From assembly GCA_030052745.1 (NCBI GenBank), contig JANBVO010000039.1, positions 62,001 to 126,000 of the forward strand: a stretch of 64,000 bases of DNA. The letters are read 5' to 3'. The notes under the pieces are model-generated. The model made no database searches. It saw only the letters and a list, made by a program, of their open reading frames with translations, and was not told the origin of the DNA. The stretch's first letter is position 1; each line of letters starts with the position of its first letter. The position numbers were made by a program, and so were the translations under genes. Below, piece after piece: positions 10,070 through 21,001 of this stretch. This stretch comes from Pleurostoma richardsiae (Eukaryota > Ascomycota > Sordariomycetes > Calosphaeriales > Pleurostomataceae).

Positions 10070-11269
10070 CTATCGCTCGTCCACATGTCTCCTACCTCGC
10101 GACCGTAGCCGCGAGCTATCGGGTAACGCCTTGTGAACACGACTCGCCGGTTCGACCGGACTCCTCCGCCTCCTCCCAACATCAGGACTGTAATCTCTCC
10201 TCCGCAACGACCGCTGAACACGCCGGCAATCATGGTGATAGGGTGCATGAGAGTAGTGGGGGTGGGATCGCGAGGGTGAGAGACTGCGACCCCGCACCGA
10301 GCATGGGTGGGTATTAAAGAAGGAGGTTGCCGGTGCGGAAGGGGGTTCAGGCTTCGGTGTCGGGGTTTCTGCTTCCATCAGATCGACGCGAAGTTTCGTG
10401 ATGTTCAAGTACTCGTGACGAATGATCTCATCATCGTACACCTCGCTGATCACGACATCCTTCTCCTGGGATGCCTCGATCTCTTCGAGGTCTGACACCG
10501 ACGTGGCTGGCGAATCTGCATCATCTGACTGCGATAGGTCCTCTTCATCGTCTGGAAGAGACGGAGCAGAGAACTTCATGTCAGCGAGATGATCAGGCTC
10601 TGACTCCGAGAACGACAGGGTCCTTGGTGGAGTCAGGGCATTGATATATTCGTGTTCCTCATCACAGTCGACAGGCGAGCAGGCGCCGGACTCATCTGAT
10701 CGCATCGTCATCGACCGTGGGGACGGAGGCAGCTGCGTTGAGATCGAGGTCGAGATGGGGAGCGGCTCATGGGTTAGCATGACAGGCTTATCATCAGCAT
10801 CATCATCAAAGAAACTCGGCGAATCATGATGAGAGTGCGTGACAGAGTCAACGTTACTCTCCGCGTCGGAAACGGAGCCAGAAGCATCACGATGCCACGG
10901 GTGGCTCTCAGGAAGATACGACGCGAAGTAACGGACAAGCGAGTCGAGGGACTTCGTGCGGAACAGCTGCACGGCGTGCTGCCACTGCGCGGTACCGATC
11001 AGAGACGGGTTGCTGATGATCTCGAGGCTGGCGTCGGTGAGAGATTCGTTGAGCTCGCGGAGACGCTGTGACTTGCGCTCGTCGAGGAGGCGGTAGAACT
11101 CATCGTCGGAGGAGGCGGCGGAGGAGATCTCGAAGACGTCGTGGTGGAATGCCTCGGGATCCTGGATGGCGGAGGGAAAGGTATTGTACTGGTCGTGCAG
11201 GGTGGTAAAGAGAGCGTCCTTCTTCAAGCCAAATTTCCAGTAGGGCCAGGACCAGCCAAGGTCGTCCAT
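10070..11269 (-). CDS. Conserved hypothetical protein, serine/acid-rich with arginine-rich tail
   Basis: A single-exon reading of 399 residues from the ATG at 11269. The frame stays open upstream to 11692, but that extension looks like 5' UTR (low-complexity, Ser/Pro/Arg). The N-terminus (MDDLGWSWPYWKFG, then DQYNTFPSAIQDPEAFHHDVFEIS) and a helical, charged segment to about residue 130 look like a folded domain. The middle is disordered and rich in Ser/Asp/Glu. The C-terminus is rich in Arg/Ser/His (for example RRRRSPVEPASRVHKALP). I do not recognise the family. The composition suggests a nuclear or regulatory protein (inference). An intron near the C-terminus is possible and would change the last 30-60 residues. 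Confidence 0.6.
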   Translation of the reverse strand: MDDLGWSWPYWKFGLKKDALFTTLHDQYNTFPSAIQDPEAFHHDVFEISSAASSDDEFYRLLDERKSQRLRELNESLTDASLEIISNPSLIGTAQWQHAVQLFRTKSLDSLVRYFASYLPESHPWHRDASGSVSDAESNVDSVTHSHHDSPSFFDDDADDKPVMLTHEPLPISTSISTQLPPSPRSMTMRSDESGACSPVDCDEEHEYINALTPPRTLSFSESEPDHLADMKFSAPSLPDDEEDLSQSDDADSPATSVSDLEEIEASQEKDVVISEVYDDEIIRHEYLNITKLRVDLMEAETPTPKPEPPSAPATSFFNTHPCSVRGRSLSPSRSHPHYSHAPYHHDCRRVQRSLRRRDYSPDVGRRRRSPVEPASRVHKALPDSSRLRSRGRRHVDER

Positions 11270-13672
11270 GCTGGGTCGAAGGTTCGGTGAGAGGAAGAGG
11301 GATTGGGGAGTTCGCACGGCGAGACCGGGGTGGAGGAGACAGAGAGACAGGCGCGAGAACCGGAGAGACTGCTGCGTATGCTGGAGGATTGGGTGTGGGC
11401 CGTAACAGGTGAAGCCATCTAGACGCGGGACGTGGAAAGACTCATTTTGGCAGGTTTCGGGGTGTTCGATGGTGACTGTTCGACGTGGTGGAGTCGGGGG
11501 GAATCGCTGAAGAGCGGTCTTTGTTGTGGTGAACACGGATCGTTTCAGTGGTGATGGTGAGGAAGGGGAGACGGCCTCTTCTGCCCTGGGGCGAGCCGTT
11601 TTCGCCGTCGACAGGAAAAGTGGGCGATGCGAACAATACCCGTCGTCAGCGAAGCCAGAATTTGCGGCCTGAGGAAGCAACGCCCAGCCCAATTGGCGAC
11701 GCCTGCAGCCGAGCTAGGCATGCATCCGGTAAAGCGCGCTGCATTAATGCGCTCGGGTCCTTGATCATGCAACGCGAAAAAGTGGAACGAGGGAGCACTG
11801 CGCCCCTCTCGTTTTGGCTCTTCCCAGCCAATCAAGGCAGACCAACGCACGCAACACATCCAGATTGGCTGTCTCCAGCCAATCAATCGGGGGCTGAGGG
11901 ACGTGGCTGCCACTAGCGCGAAGCCACGGCAGACTCTGTGCGTGGTATGACAGCCCGCTCGATTATCAGACTGAAGGTCTCTATTTGCACCCCGCAGACG
12001 TGCCGACAGCGTCGCTTTACAATTATTGATACTCTCTTGGAAGTGCGCCGTCTTCTCTTGCTATTGTCTATGCTTAGACATGATATCTTGCGCTACACGA
12101 GGAAAAGAAGTCATACTTGGCTGCAGAGTAGGCTCTTGAGCGTTCATTCCGGATAAAGGTGGCAATCTGGAATGGAGCTTAATATGCAACGTCCAGCGGA
12201 GGCAAGGGGGCACGGGAGGCTACAGTGTTGGTAATATGGAGCCATAGAAATGATATCGACGGACGGGGTGGCTTTATCAGCCACAGATTTGCCTCGTCAC
12301 CGCCCCTTTCGCCCCCAACATTGCCCGACATTCAAGCCTCAGGCATCAATGATTGGAACACTGACACTCCTTTTTGGGTAATTATCACTGGCAGCTGTTG
12401 ACAGCTGGTCAGCCGTCGCTCTCCTGCTGGAATCGACTCCGCCTAGCCCTTTGGGCACTCACACAATTCTGCCCCGAACACGCCCCGTTCGCTACTCGTT
12501 CGTTAACCGCATCAGTTGGAGGGGAGTTGACATATGCAGGACATGTGACGTCCTCACCTGCTATCTACCCACCTGTTTCTGCTGCGGAAGCCCATGATCT
12601 GCCTTCTCTCCACGAACCGAAGCACGTGCCGGCTGGTCTCTGTCTTCACTTCTCGCCGTCGCTTTCTAAGCGAGACACCACAGGACTTGATGAGCAGCGA
12701 CGAGATGCCGACAGCGGACAGCTGACACGAGCGGGTTTCGCGGTCGGCTTCCTCAGCGAACCGCATCAGGGCAGCGAATCCTGCCGAGCAGCATGTACCC
12801 TCCTGCTGGCGGAATGCGCCTGGGGATACTTCCTGATCACCAGTTTATCAGTCTAACCCGTCAGCTGTGGCCGCAGCACACACCATCTCCCTCACCGGAC
12901 TTCGATTAGTGACACATCCCAGGCACCCGCCTCGCATCCTCCCGTTCTGACCACTTCCATGAGTCCCTCCCACCCCGGCCCCTTGAGGCTGAGACCACAT
13001 CAGGAGGACTGGCGCCGTGCCCAAGTATTGCTATACTTGTCCTCCACACACAGCATCAGACGGGTTCCTCTGGCTCTTTTCCTTCGGTTCTTCTGTCTAA
13101 CCTGTACTTTGGACCTTTTGTCTTTCCAGGTCACCATGGGAATTTGTGGCTCATCGACCTGGAGGCCCTGAGACCCTTGGCTGGCCCTGAGAGGCACTCT
13201 GCGAGCGCCCTCCCCCCTCCCCCCTGCTCACACTTTGTGCGGCCGCCGAACATTGCCCTTCTTACTGCGTACTTAACTTTCCATTTGCTCGTCCTGCCAT
13301 CCATCATCCCACCAGCGCCGCATGCCGAGAGAGCAAGTACCCATACAATCAATTACTCTCTTTTTCTTGCTTTGACTCGACTTGATCCTGGCTTCCAGCC
13401 GCATCCACGAACGAGTCGATTGGCCGTCTTTTCCTGTGAGCGTTTTCTCGGCGCTTCCTGTCTCTTTTCGTCTCTTGTCTGTCTCCTGTGTCGCACCGGC
13501 TGCTGCCTGCACAGCATAGCTGGCCTTCATCCCCCAAATCTGCATGACTCGTCGCATCAGCCAGCGAAGCGCATGAGTTGTCGTCAGCAACGTTGTCAGC
13601 AATTTTGTCCCTGACATCCCGAATCCTCCACACCCGTTACTTTGTTTGTGTCTACATCCTCCTGGCCTCACA
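11270..13672. promoter_or_regulatory. Long divergent promoter/leader region with CCAAT cluster
   Basis: 2.4 kb between two outward-facing genes. Four CCAAT-type sites sit within 200 bp: a palindromic CCAATTGG at 11689-11696, CCAAT at 11828-11832, ATTGG at 11864-11868, and CCAAT at 11879-11883. Two of them are inside a repeated decamer CAGCCAATCA (11825-11834 and 11876-11885). CCAAT is the site of the HAP/CBC complex. The part from about 12.9 to 13.67 kb is pyrimidine-rich, as in fungal 5' leaders, and probably belongs to the kinase mRNA. ORFs at 12374-12856 and 13144-13614 look accidental. Confidence 0.5.
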
Positions 13673-15553
13673 ATGCGCGAGCTCCGGGTGGAGCCGCCTT
13701 CCGAAGCGCCCTCGGAGGAGAAGACTGAGCCCTTCTCCCAGAGCGAGATCGATGCGCGGCTGAGAAGTTTCCGTGTCGAGCAGCTCAACAATGCGGCTGA
13801 GGCGGCTGCTAACAGCGCCGTCCCGCTAGACGATTTGGTAGTGCCCGCGGACAAAGGAGACATCCGCTTGCTATTTAGGCCGCACAGGTCACGGTCCGTC
13901 AGCCCGGGGAACCATGACAATTGCGAGTGGTTAGCTTTGCGGGCCGAGGTGGCGGCGCCGGACCAGCCCGAACACAAAGTTCTGGCCGTGACTCAGACGA
14001 GCAAGGACATCAAGTTCTGGTTCCGTATCCCCAGTGAGAGAGTGGACGAACAGGTACTGCCGCCGCTGTGGAACGAACTCTATTATGACCCTCAAAGCGA
14101 CAACCAGATCTTCTGGAATAAGTCCGACATTCCCATCACCCTCGTGAGACAGACTGGCTCAGCATCCAGTCCCAGCGGCAGCCTAGAACATGAGGTCCTG
14201 CCAGAGAGGACAAAGGCTCTCTCGCCGGGCACATACCGGATCAGAGTCAAGGAGATTGATGTCCTGGATTTCCGCATCCTGGAGAAGCAGCCTCTGCTCA
14301 AGATGCCCTCCGGGTCGTCGTCCCTGTCTTCATTGAGTGATATGGTCAACTCATCAGGCAAGCGTTCATTCGTGGCCGACGACGATGGATCCTCGGGGCC
14401 GGACAAGAGACTTCGTGCCACGGATCCGAACGCCCAGGTTGCAGGTGGCGTGGTTGAGTTTATGCGGCCAGGGGCAACAAGCGCCAACCCACTCGTCTTC
14501 CCGCTCCCCACCAACACCAAAGGCAAAGAGATCATTGGCGCCCACGGCCACCCGCTGCTGGATTTGGAGAAGGGTGATGCTGTGGAGATTCCGGGAGGAT
14601 GCGAGATGGACACCTACCAGCTGAAGAAGCGCGAGCCCATCGCGTCTACCAGCTTATCATCCGTCTTCACGGGCGAGCACTCTGATGTTCCCGAGAACAT
14701 CATTACGGTCAAGGTGCTCAAGACCAGGCCGCCTTCTACCAGCAACGCCGTTGCGCGGCCCCAGGAGCAAGAGCGCAACGTGATTCGCCAGGCCGACATC
14801 TGGATGCGTGAGTATGAGTCCCACGAGAACCTCCAGCACGACCAAATCGTGCGACTCTACGGCGGCGACGCTCGCTACTTGTCTCTGTACATGGAGCATG
14901 TCGATGCGCGAGACTTGGCCAACAAGAACACGTGGCGCTCCTCGACTGGCGAGTACTTCATGGGGACGCGGGCCGACGCCAGCCGCATCCTGCGCGACAT
15001 CACAGGTGCGCTGTGCTACCTCCACTCGCGCAACCTCGTGCATAACGACATCAAGCCCGCCAACATCCTGTACTCGCGCGAGCGCGGCGCCGTGCTCTGC
15101 GACTTCGGCCTATCGACGCCGGCGCACAACCCGCCTACGACGGGCGGTACGCCGTACTACGTGCCGCCCGAGTTTATCGGCCACCGGATGAGAGGCGCTC
15201 CCAGCGACGTGTGGGCCCTGGGCGTCACGATGCTCTACGTGCTGCGCAAGATAGCGTTCCCGGAGTCGCGGGCGCGGCAGACGCATCACCACGCGCGGCC
15301 GCTGTACTGGCAGATCGGCGAGCTGAACCCTCGCCGCGGTCAGCGGCTCCCTGCCGGGGCGGGCGGCGGTCTGACGGCTGTGCAGCAGATGCGCATGTGG
15401 CTGGCCGAGGTCAACGACGCCAAGGAGAGGCTCAACCCGAGCGACAAGCTGGAGCGCCTCGTGGCGGAGATGCTCTCGCCGAACCCGGCGCAGCGGATTA
15501 CGATGACGCGCCTGAGGGCAGAGCTATTCAGCGACGGCACAATGGACGAGTGA
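13673..15553 (+). CDS. Serine/threonine protein kinase-like protein (non-RD)
   Basis: An intronless protein of 626 residues. I start at 13673 (CACAATGCG) rather than the in-frame codon at 13646. Residues 1-320 are a fungal-specific extension with an acidic start and a disordered, basic stretch near 210-255. The kinase domain spans about 320-620. It has the beta-3 lysine in ITVKVLK (Lys347), the catalytic loop VHNDIKPANILY (His457, Asp459, Lys461, Asn464), DFG at 477-479, and PPE at 498-500 in place of APE. The HRD arginine is Asn, making it a non-RD kinase, so activation-loop phosphorylation may not control it. The glycine-rich loop is poorly conserved (PIASTSLSSVFTG). Catalytic residues are present, so activity is plausible. 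I cannot assign a subfamily or substrate. It converges with the BIM1-like gene. Confidence 0.85.
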   Translation: MRELRVEPPSEAPSEEKTEPFSQSEIDARLRSFRVEQLNNAAEAAANSAVPLDDLVVPADKGDIRLLFRPHRSRSVSPGNHDNCEWLALRAEVAAPDQPEHKVLAVTQTSKDIKFWFRIPSERVDEQVLPPLWNELYYDPQSDNQIFWNKSDIPITLVRQTGSASSPSGSLEHEVLPERTKALSPGTYRIRVKEIDVLDFRILEKQPLLKMPSGSSSLSSLSDMVNSSGKRSFVADDDGSSGPDKRLRATDPNAQVAGGVVEFMRPGATSANPLVFPLPTNTKGKEIIGAHGHPLLDLEKGDAVEIPGGCEMDTYQLKKREPIASTSLSSVFTGEHSDVPENIITVKVLKTRPPSTSNAVARPQEQERNVIRQADIWMREYESHENLQHDQIVRLYGGDARYLSLYMEHVDARDLANKNTWRSSTGEYFMGTRADASRILRDITGALCYLHSRNLVHNDIKPANILYSRERGAVLCDFGLSTPAHNPPTTGGTPYYVPPEFIGHRMRGAPSDVWALGVTMLYVLRKIAFPESRARQTHHHARPLYWQIGELNPRRGQRLPAGAGGGLTAVQQMRMWLAEVNDAKERLNPSDKLERLVAEMLSPNPAQRITMTRLRAELFSDGTMDE

Positions 15554-15872
15554 AGAGACGACGGTGCCGTCTTATGAGGAACTTATATACGTATACGAAG
15601 CAGACGGCGACATCTAGACGCTGCCCGCGATTTTGGCTTAGCATGGCTGGACAGGACTGTCTTGGTGACCGTGGCGTTACAGTATAGATTGCAATGGTAA
15701 GTTGCAAGTTCCGAGCTTCGGCGCATCTCTAGCCTGACTGCTTGTTCACAGGCATCCATTAAGTGACCAATTACTACCAATATCAAGCCCTCACGCTCAG
15801 AAGAATTTGCTCCATTTCGAGTCGATGACTCGCTCATCTTTTTATAATACCTCAAACTCAGAATGCTGGGAC
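15554..15872. other. Intergenic, convergent gene ends
   Basis: 319 bp of presumed 3' UTRs of the kinase and the copper protein; nothing else seen. Confidence 0.4.
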
Positions 15873-16624
15873 TCATAGTCCCATACCGAATGCAAACGCC
15901 ATCGCCACACCGACAACACCCGTCATCAACATGCCGCTCACACCCATCGCGGCACCCGCGTTCGATCCCGTACTATCACCAGATCCCGTCCCGTTCGAAG
16001 CCGTGCCGTTCGACGCAGTGTCGCTCGTGCTGCCGTTGAACTCCTGCCGCACCTCAAAGTAGCTCACCCCCTCGTCGGTGACGCACTCGTCGCCGGACAG
16101 GGCGGTCGCGTTGCTCGCGAAGGTGATGTCGGCGCAGTTGTACAGGGCACTGCCGCTCTCGCCCAGGGTGACGACCTGGATGGAGGCGTGCTGGCCGTCG
16201 GAGGGCTGCAGGTCCGAGGGCAGCGTGAGGGCGGGCAGGCAGAGGGTGCCGTTGCCGGTCTCGTTGAGGAACTGCGGGGTCAGGGTGTAGTTGAAGTTGG
16301 TGACGTTGTCGCCGAGGCCGACGTTGATGAAGACGTAGGTCCAGGGGTGGTGCAGGTCCAGCTTGAGGGAGCCGCCGGTCAGGGGCCAGGTGGTGCGGTT
16401 GGCGTTGGGGAGGTCGCTGGGGACGCCGGCGCCTGGAAAACTCCTTGTTAGGTGGGGGATTGAGTCGCACTGGTTGGTGGGAGACGCTTACAAGGGTAAA
16501 CATATTGGGAGTAGCTGCTGTTCGTGAGAGAGTCGCTGCGCCAGACGGGATACTCGATGGAGAAATGCGCGGCAGCCAGATTGGCTGCTGCGAGGAGGAG
16601 GACGCTGCTTAGAGAGGAGATCAT
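15873..16624 (-). CDS. GPI-anchored BIM1-like copper acquisition protein (X325 family)
   Basis: Two exons, 16624-16492 and 16432-15873, with a 59-bp intron (GTAAGC donor, TTCCAG acceptor), give 230 residues. The signal peptide (about 20 residues, ending NLAAA) is followed by HFSIEYPVWR, so cleavage would expose an N-terminal histidine. This is the copper-brace feature of BIM1/X325 proteins, which resemble LPMOs but act in copper uptake rather than polysaccharide oxidation. Family blocks are visible: NRTTWPLTGGSLKLDLHHPWTYVFINVGLG, shortened here to its ends NRTTWPLTGG and HHPWTYVF, then NGTLCLP and SGSALYNCADITF. A Ser/Thr/Gly-rich linker and a hydrophobic C-terminal segment (about 20 residues ending in GMGL) give a GPI signal. 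It is extracellular at the plasma membrane. The promoter holds five GCATGC hexamers. Confidence 0.88.
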
Positions 16625-17658
16625 CTTGCTCGAGGTGTGCTACGTAACAGCAACGGGAGCCTAGCTTGGAAGCTGTGATGGCGAGCTTGTCTGGAGCTGT
16701 CTAGCTATGGCAGTGAAGATAGCTGGTGGGAGACAACGAGAAGGGGGAGGAGAGAAGCAAAGCTTGCTTCCCCGTTCCTACTATTATATGTCTGGTCTGC
16801 CTCAGTGTGCTCCCCTGTCGTGACACTAATAAACACCTCACAAGCGAGCCCGCATGGTCTGGATCGCCGGAACAAATCGTCTTGCTACCTACCACGACTG
16901 CCAGCTGTGGTCTAGTGTTGCCGGAGCTCCCCCCCAACTGGACCCCTCGGTTGGTCCGCCGTAGCATGCCGGGCCCCTCCTCCGGCCGGTCGATTGCATG
17001 CAAAGGGGGAAGGCGGCCGACGATGAGCAAGTTTCCCGCCCCCTCGGCCTTCCCTCCCGTCTCTTTTTGCTGTCAAGAAGCTGAATGTCTTTCATTGACC
17101 GGACCCGCATGCCCTTGCTGGACGCATGCAAGCGCATGCAGGGTCGTCCATCGGTCAGGGTGCCAGGTGCAGGTGGGTAGTCACGGCGTAGTCCGCACTC
17201 ATTAAGGTACGATGCCACCGGGATGTTAAGCATGTTAAGCAATGAGGGACGGAGGGAGCGACGCTGTGATAGACCCGAGCTCGATCCAGGCGGTGGAGGA
17301 GGTGGGAGAAGAAGCGGAAACAGAGGCGCCAAGCGCGCAGGTTGGCGGGCTTGGCGACGCTGGCGCACGGCTCTCGAGCTTGTCGGCTTTTCTGCTTTCG
17401 GGCTAAACTTGCTCAAACGCTCTCAGGATGCTTCCCTGCTTGTCGCTTCCTTGTCGACTAAGCAGGTTCGGATGGAGTCACTTGTTATACCTACTCAAGC
17501 ATCTCAGGGGTTTCTTGTTGTTGTTGGCGGCGGCTGTTGAGCATGTTGAGCATGTTGTTCGTGTGAGATTATTAGGTAGTCATGAGGCATTATGAAGGTA
17601 TCGATCGAAGCTATCAGAGAAACCACAGCAGTCTATTACACGCCGCCCGAGCTATCTA
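16625..17658. promoter_or_regulatory. BIM1-like gene promoter with GCATGC cluster
   Basis: About 1 kb upstream of the copper-protein gene and downstream of the FMN-reductase-like gene. A minus-strand TATA-like sequence lies near 16783-16790, about 160 bp from the start codon. GCATGC occurs five times in 176 bp: 16964-16969, 16996-17001, 17107-17112, 17124-17129 and 17134-17139. The second copy sits within the palindrome TTGCATGCAA. Confidence 0.5.
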
Positions 17659-18372
17659 TCACGCCTTCTCCAGGGCCAGCTTGATTTGCCTGAACTTGCC
17701 CGACACCTGGTTGACGACCTTGCCCAGCCCCTCGCTCGCCAGCAAGCCCGCCATCTGCTCCCACGCCGCGACGACGGCCTTCCTCTCCGCTCTCCACGTC
17801 ACGGCGCCGGGCCCCTTGACGCCGATGTCCTCGCCTTTGGCGGCCTTGTACAGCACCTCCCTGCTGGGGAAGCTCAGGTTGACCACCATGCGGTCGCCGA
17901 CCTGCATGTCGACGCCGCCCGCCAGCACGGTGCGCATCTGCGCGGAGCACTTGTCACCGCCGTGCCCGCCGTACGCGACCACCACCGCCGGCTTGCCGCG
18001 CCACTCGTGGAACAGGTAGTCGATGGCGTTCTTGAGCCCGGCGGGGATGCCCCAGTTGTACTGGGGCGTCACGAACACGAAGCCGTCCAGCGCCGCCACG
18101 CGCGCCGACCACCGCCGCGTGTGCTCGTGCGCGTAGCCCGCCGGCCGGTCCTCGATCTTGGAGGGGATGCCGGGCTCGTCGAACAGGGGCAGGCCCAGCG
18201 CCGCCACGTCGATGCGGTCGAAGGCGAAGGACGGGCCGGACGCCGAGGGCGCGGCGGACGCGATGTGCGCCTGGATCGTCTCGGCGACGAAGTCCGCCAC
18301 CTGGTCGCCCACGCGCGGCGTGCGCTGGCTGCCGCAGATGATGCCGATGCGGAAGGTCTTGGGGGCGGGCAT
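17659..18372 (-). CDS. NADPH-dependent FMN reductase-family protein
   Basis: A single-exon protein of 237 residues from the ATG at 18372 (MPAPKTFRIGIICGSQR). The frame is open further upstream, but without conservation. It has a flavodoxin-like fold: the phosphate-binding loop GSQRTPRVG near residues 14-22, a PLFDEPGIP segment, and VTPQYNWGIPAGLKNAIDYL around residues 100-120. The last is the hallmark of the FMN_red family, which uses NAD(P)H to reduce flavins, quinones, azo dyes or metals. It is cytosolic, with no targeting signal. The GC-rich codon choice resembles its neighbours. The gene is followed by the copper-protein promoter on the same strand. A functional link between a reductase and copper uptake is conceivable, since cupric reduction precedes uptake, but not shown. 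Confidence 0.85.
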   Translation of the reverse strand: MPAPKTFRIGIICGSQRTPRVGDQVADFVAETIQAHIASAAPSASGPSFAFDRIDVAALGLPLFDEPGIPSKIEDRPAGYAHEHTRRWSARVAALDGFVFVTPQYNWGIPAGLKNAIDYLFHEWRGKPAVVVAYGGHGGDKCSAQMRTVLAGGVDMQVGDRMVVNLSFPSREVLYKAAKGEDIGVKGPGAVTWRAERKAVVAAWEQMAGLLASEGLGKVVNQVSGKFRQIKLALEKA

Positions 18373-21001
18373 GCTTGCGCCTGTTCTGAGGTGCTCGGGG
18401 CCGAGTCGGTGCCGGGTGTCGAGTCTGTATGCTTGGCGCGGGGTATTTCCCGGTGTCTGTGTGGCTCCGAATGGAGTCTGCCAAGCAGTAAGACGAGATT
18501 GCGGAAGACCCAATTGCGGAGCTGTAGGCCGGGAAGATGTTATAAGAGGCGAAGAGTCTGTTCAAGTGATGTTGGTGATGGTTCTGATGATGCGCTTCTT
18601 GAAGGGATGTCTACGGAAGAACCATCACCACTCTCAGCGACGGCCCGACGGTATATATAACATTTCACAAGGGCCATTCTATCGCCGTCGCCGTGTCTTT
18701 GGCCCGTCTGAGCCTGCAGAACGGACATTTTCTCGCCCAGCCCCTTGAGTCAGGCACTGGCCGAGCTTATCTCAGGAGCCAGATCCTAGCGCGTGAGCAC
18801 AGTCGACTGGTGGTTGATGTTGCGCGCCGACCAATCAGCAGCTGATTCAAGCTCGTTGGGAGCTACGCGCACTGCCCGGCCCCCGACCAGATAAAGTCCG
18901 GAGGAGCTTACGGTCGTCCCGGCGTCCACGAATGTCGTTACCGGTCGTCGTCATGCGGGGCAGACAGCAATACTGATGCCTGCTGCGGTATTCGTCGCAT
19001 TAGGAGACAGCTCTCTTATTCTTGGAAGGAATATACGGGGATTGACGTCGCTTCTCAAGGGCACACAACCACCGGCTGCGCCACCGCGAAGGATTGAGCC
19101 CGCCGCTCAACTTCCCTCATGCTGTAGCTGTAGATGATTGCGAAAAGTAACTAAAAATATCATCAAGAGCTCGTAGGGGAACAAAATGTACAGGACGTCA
19201 CATGAATGATATCCGCATGGGCATTCATCATTCGTAGAGACGGTCTCCGACGTGTCAACTAGAGGTTGTGCTATATTTAGATAAGAAAAGGCTTGAGGAT
19301 TGTCAAATAACTGCGAATGCTAACCTCTTGTACTAAGGGTGATTGATACAATTTCATTTCATACTCGGTTCTCCAAGAAGAAGCCGAGTCATCACTATAT
19401 ATCCCTTAAACGGGCTGCTCAGGGCGGTGCTCCTGGTCCACAATTTAGATAGCCATCTAAAAGACCGGCTAGTCGAAATTGAAAATATTGCCCTATGCTT
19501 CTTCATCAAGAGACAAGCTCTCAAGTCACTAGAGCAGGGGATTCTGGTGTCAGCCGCCCCCCTTCAACGTTGTTCCCTTTGCGGAAGAGAAACAGATTTC
19601 TGCCGACAAGGTCCATCTCGTTACGAATTGTGAGCATGCTGAATTCCCTTAAAAGGCTTATGGACTTGATGGTTCTCCTAAGGACTCGTTGTTTCTATAC
19701 TCCTGCTGTGTTTCCGCCTCTTTAAGACAAAGCGAATTAGTCGCGTGCCCACCCAACATGGTAACCTCCTTGGGGCACTTAGTGGGTTGATATACACTGG
19801 GTCGCTTCGAACAGGACTTCTTAACTTGATTTCGGAACAGAGCCACAATCCTCTATGGGATGCGGGTGCCATATCTATCTTGCTATCAATGTCGGTGAGA
19901 TGCCTCTCCCCAGTATCTCTCTATACTTTAGAAGAGACCTAGGTCTTTTGCCTGCTCAGTGAACCTTGTATCCTCTTCAGTGATACAAGTCTCATAGGTA
20001 CTGCACATCTTGACAGGTTCTTCCGTGTCACTGTTGCCAAGAGGAATACCTCACCGCAGAGAAGCCCCAAATAATTAGCATATCTTCATCTCTGCAACAA
20101 TTTCGCCACGCAATAGACCGGCGACTGTTAGTTAAGGGTGCGCGGGAGCAATCCAAGAAAGGATGCTAACGTGGTAAACCGTCCGTCCAGGTTGACTATT
20201 CGTGTGGGGAGATGACAGACGATAGTTTTACTTCTTCTAATTACGGTATACAGAGTCCTACAAGAGAGTGCATTCTCCTTCTGCGTGCCAGAGCAACCCG
20301 GGGCCACTGTACCATGAAGGTAGACACGACTTGTCTCCAGTGATAACGGCGACCTGGACACGTGGCAGCAGCTTAAGGTTTCAGCAACACACAACGAACT
20401 GGAGACACTCGAGAGGGATCACTTAACCCCGCGAGATGATGATCCCTCTTCATGATCGCTCCCCACCGCCCCAATCCCAACGGCAGTTGGCATCGGTATC
20501 GCCGTAGGAAACTCAACAGAACCGACTCCCCCACACTACCCCAAGATACGGGGGCAAAGCCTGGATCACGAATGTGCGGGGTAGAGGCTACAAGCCTGTA
20601 ACCATCTATGTCCGAACCATGGCGATTGGTCGTTCTCTCGATGCCAAGGAGCGATAATGGGGTGCCGTAGCCGCCTGACGACATCAACAATGGGCATGCG
20701 GGCGGCTTATCACCAGGCGAAACCGTGAACGGTGTAGCGTACATGCGGTGCTAGCAACTTGGGGTGGAATTCGGCCGGGGAATAGCTCGGCTCAAGGGAG
20801 ACCACTGATCAGTGAGATGGAGGAGCACAGGAGGAGCACTGAAGGGAACGTATAAATTGATCTGCATCTCTTCGTTTCTATCTGCCCAGAAGATCTCCGA
20901 ACCCTATTTTCTCCCCCCTCAGCTCAGCCTTGATCCACAAGCCCTGCCTTCGTGTGTCACAGTTTCGTCCTGGTAGGTTGGAATCGTTGGTGCCGTGCAA
21001 G
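18373..21001. promoter_or_regulatory. Long divergent intergenic region
   Basis: 2.6 kb between the FMN-reductase-like gene (minus) and the permease (plus). TATATATAA at 18652-18660 faces the reductase, about 280 bp upstream. TATAAAT at 20851-20857 lies about 145 bp before the permease ATG. The centre (19.1-20.1 kb) is AT-richer with only chance ORFs (19343-19633, 20373-20744). Confidence 0.4.

Noticed and set aside
12374-13614. Plus-strand ORFs 12374-12856 and 13144-13614
   Set aside because: They lie in the pyrimidine-rich leader region of the kinase gene and have no domain or signal peptide.
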